Both the position numbers and the translations under genes were made by a program. The notes under the pieces were generated by a model that did no database searches, was not told the DNA's origin, and was given only the letters and a program-made list of their open reading frames with translations. Positions 63,128 through 64,000 of a stretch of DNA of 64,000 bases are shown here, in pieces; the stretch's first letter is position 1, and every line of letters begins with the position of its first letter. This DNA is from Rhodobacter sp. (GTDB lineage: Bacteria > Pseudomonadota > Alphaproteobacteria > Rhodobacterales > Rhodobacteraceae), in the NCBI GenBank assembly GCA_027487575.1, contig JAIYDJ010000075.1, positions 62,001-126,000 on the forward strand. The letters are read 5' to 3'.

Positions 63128-64000
63128 TCAGGCGTCGCTGCGGGGCGTCACATGGCGCAACAGCGGTGCTGCGGTCTGCGGTGTCAGCGCCTGTGACGGC
63201 GGACACATCAACAACCGTCCGAACAACGCGCGCCATGGCTCTTGTGTCATCAGTTCGGCAAATCTGGCATGTCGCCACGCGACCGCCTTTGCGTGCAGGT
63301 CCGCCAGAACCGGATCGGCCCGCAGCGCGGCCCTTGCCTCGCTGCAGTCCAGCGACAGCACCGTCTTGTCCTCGATGGCCGCAAAGTTGCGGTCCACCCA
63401 GTACCCCATGTCGAAGGCGGCCGCGTCCCGGTTGGCCCGTCCCCGGTCGCATTTCAGCAGATAGTCCGCCATCGACCCGAGCGCATAGTGGTTCATCTGC
63501 ACCAGACCGCAGGTGTCATGCCGGTAGTCCGCGATGATGCCGTTGGTGTGCATCCGCTGTGGCAGGACGCGCCCGGACCCGTCGCACCAGACCTGCACGC
63601 CAAGCCGGGCTGGGTCGGGGCTGCGGGGCCGGTGAACGCCCAGTTTGGCGTAGGTGCCGTCGTTGCGGAACAGCGTCTTGATCAGGCAGGCGCGCCAGGG
63701 CCAGGCCAGCGTTGGCGGCGCGGCGCGGGTGAACTGTTCGGTCACTGGACGATCAATATGGTCGATAACGCCGCCATTGCCGAACATCCGCCAGGTCAGG
63801 GCGATCGCCGTCGCTTGCGGCAGCGCGGCCAGCAGGGCGGACAGCGTGCGGTTTCCCGCATGGATGTTCACGTATTCGTCGATGTCGCACACCAGCACCC
63901 AGTCGGCGGCGCGGGTCAGCGGGTGTCGGTCGGCGGCCTTCAGCGCCGCCCATTGCGGCCCTTGCGGGGTTTCGATGTCGTTGCGGACATGCGTCAGCCA
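63128..64000 (-). CDS. Family-2-like glycosyltransferase (5' end cut by window)
   Basis: At least 290 residues; the N-terminus lies beyond the right edge. VLVCDIDEYVNIH is the DxD-type nucleotide-sugar motif of the Glyco_tranf_2_4 group, and the later ALTWRMFGNGG and HTNGIIADYRHDTCGLVQMNHYALGS blocks are typical. Same strand as the uncharacterised gene at 62074, separated by 145 bp. Both could act in surface glycan or glycolipid formation. Confidence 0.82.
   Translation of the reverse strand, partial: WLTHVRNDIETPQGPQWAALKAADRHPLTRAADWVLVCDIDEYVNIHAGNRTLSALLAALPQATAIALTWRMFGNGGVIDHIDRPVTEQFTRAAPPTLAWPWRACLIKTLFRNDGTYAKLGVHRPRSPDPARLGVQVWCDGSGRVLPQRMHTNGIIADYRHDTCGLVQMNHYALGSMADYLLKCDRGRANRDAAAFDMGYWVDRNFAAIEDKTVLSLDCSEARAALRADPVLADLHAKAVAWRHARFAELMTQEPWRALFGRLLMCPPSQALTPQTAAPLLRHVTPRSDA

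Overview
The window looks like a chromosomal segment of a Rhodobacteraceae-type alphaproteobacterium. The DNA is GC-rich and tightly packed, and it has a DksA with a single-cysteine degenerate zinc finger, a two-permease phn transporter, tandem FAD/GcvT demethylase-type oxidoreductases, and an alr-mlaE-mlaF-pqiA-radA-cvpA-purF string. I see no rRNA, tRNA, insertion sequence, prophage or CRISPR array. Family names come from reading the translations; no database search was run.

Region 1 (1-18.5 kb) is mostly housekeeping. A CoxE-type VWA protein (cut by the window edge) and a MoxR ATPase flank a DUF2927 lipoprotein. Then come dksA, an FAD monooxygenase, aconitase A, a DUF1223 secreted protein, an LpxL-type acyltransferase, an EamA transporter, a solitary fliG, a small secreted cysteine peptide, purB, DUF1178, a Nudix hydrolase, a histone-deacetylase-like enzyme coupled to the 2H phosphoesterase ThpR, and the Kdo transferase WaaA.

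Region 2 (18.5-34.4 kb) is a C-P lyase phosphonate locus. The transport operon is phnC-phnD-phnE-phnE plus a hexapeptide acyltransferase. The repressor gene phnF and a divergent PhnM-like hydrolase run leftwards. The lyase operon phnG-H-I-J-K-(corA)-L-N runs rightwards from a 26-bp palindrome that is the likely PhnF operator. A DUF1045 2H phosphoesterase, a second and canonical phnM, and a CHAD-domain protein close the locus. phnP is not seen, so the cyclic-phosphate step needs another enzyme; DUF1045 is the best local candidate. Unusual additions are the corA-like gene inside the operon, an antisense 52-codon membrane ORF between phnI and phnJ, and the polyphosphate-type CHAD protein.

Region 3 (34.5-50.5 kb) is accessory catabolism: an enolase-superfamily enzyme with an SDR dehydrogenase, a 41-aa membrane ORF, a PHP phosphoesterase, and a LysR regulator divergent from a run of genes. 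That run holds two dimethylglycine/sarcosine-dehydrogenase-like proteins, a non-pyrrolysine MttB homologue, an aldehyde dehydrogenase, a 3-hydroxyisobutyrate-dehydrogenase-like protein and a cystathionine-lyase-like PLP enzyme. This suggests breakdown of an N-methylated (betaine-like) compound, with demethylation feeding C1-folate. An SDR and a GT61 glycosyltransferase follow.

Region 4 (50.5-64 kb) is again core: DUF1801, purF, cvpA, radA, pqiA-like, mlaF, mlaE, alr, dnaB, pyrE, pyrC, two small proteins (one LprI-type), an uncharacterised alpha/beta-fold-like protein and a family-2 glycosyltransferase that runs off the right edge. Several convergent gene pairs overlap by 4-24 bp, and a short intergenic repeat family occurs three times.
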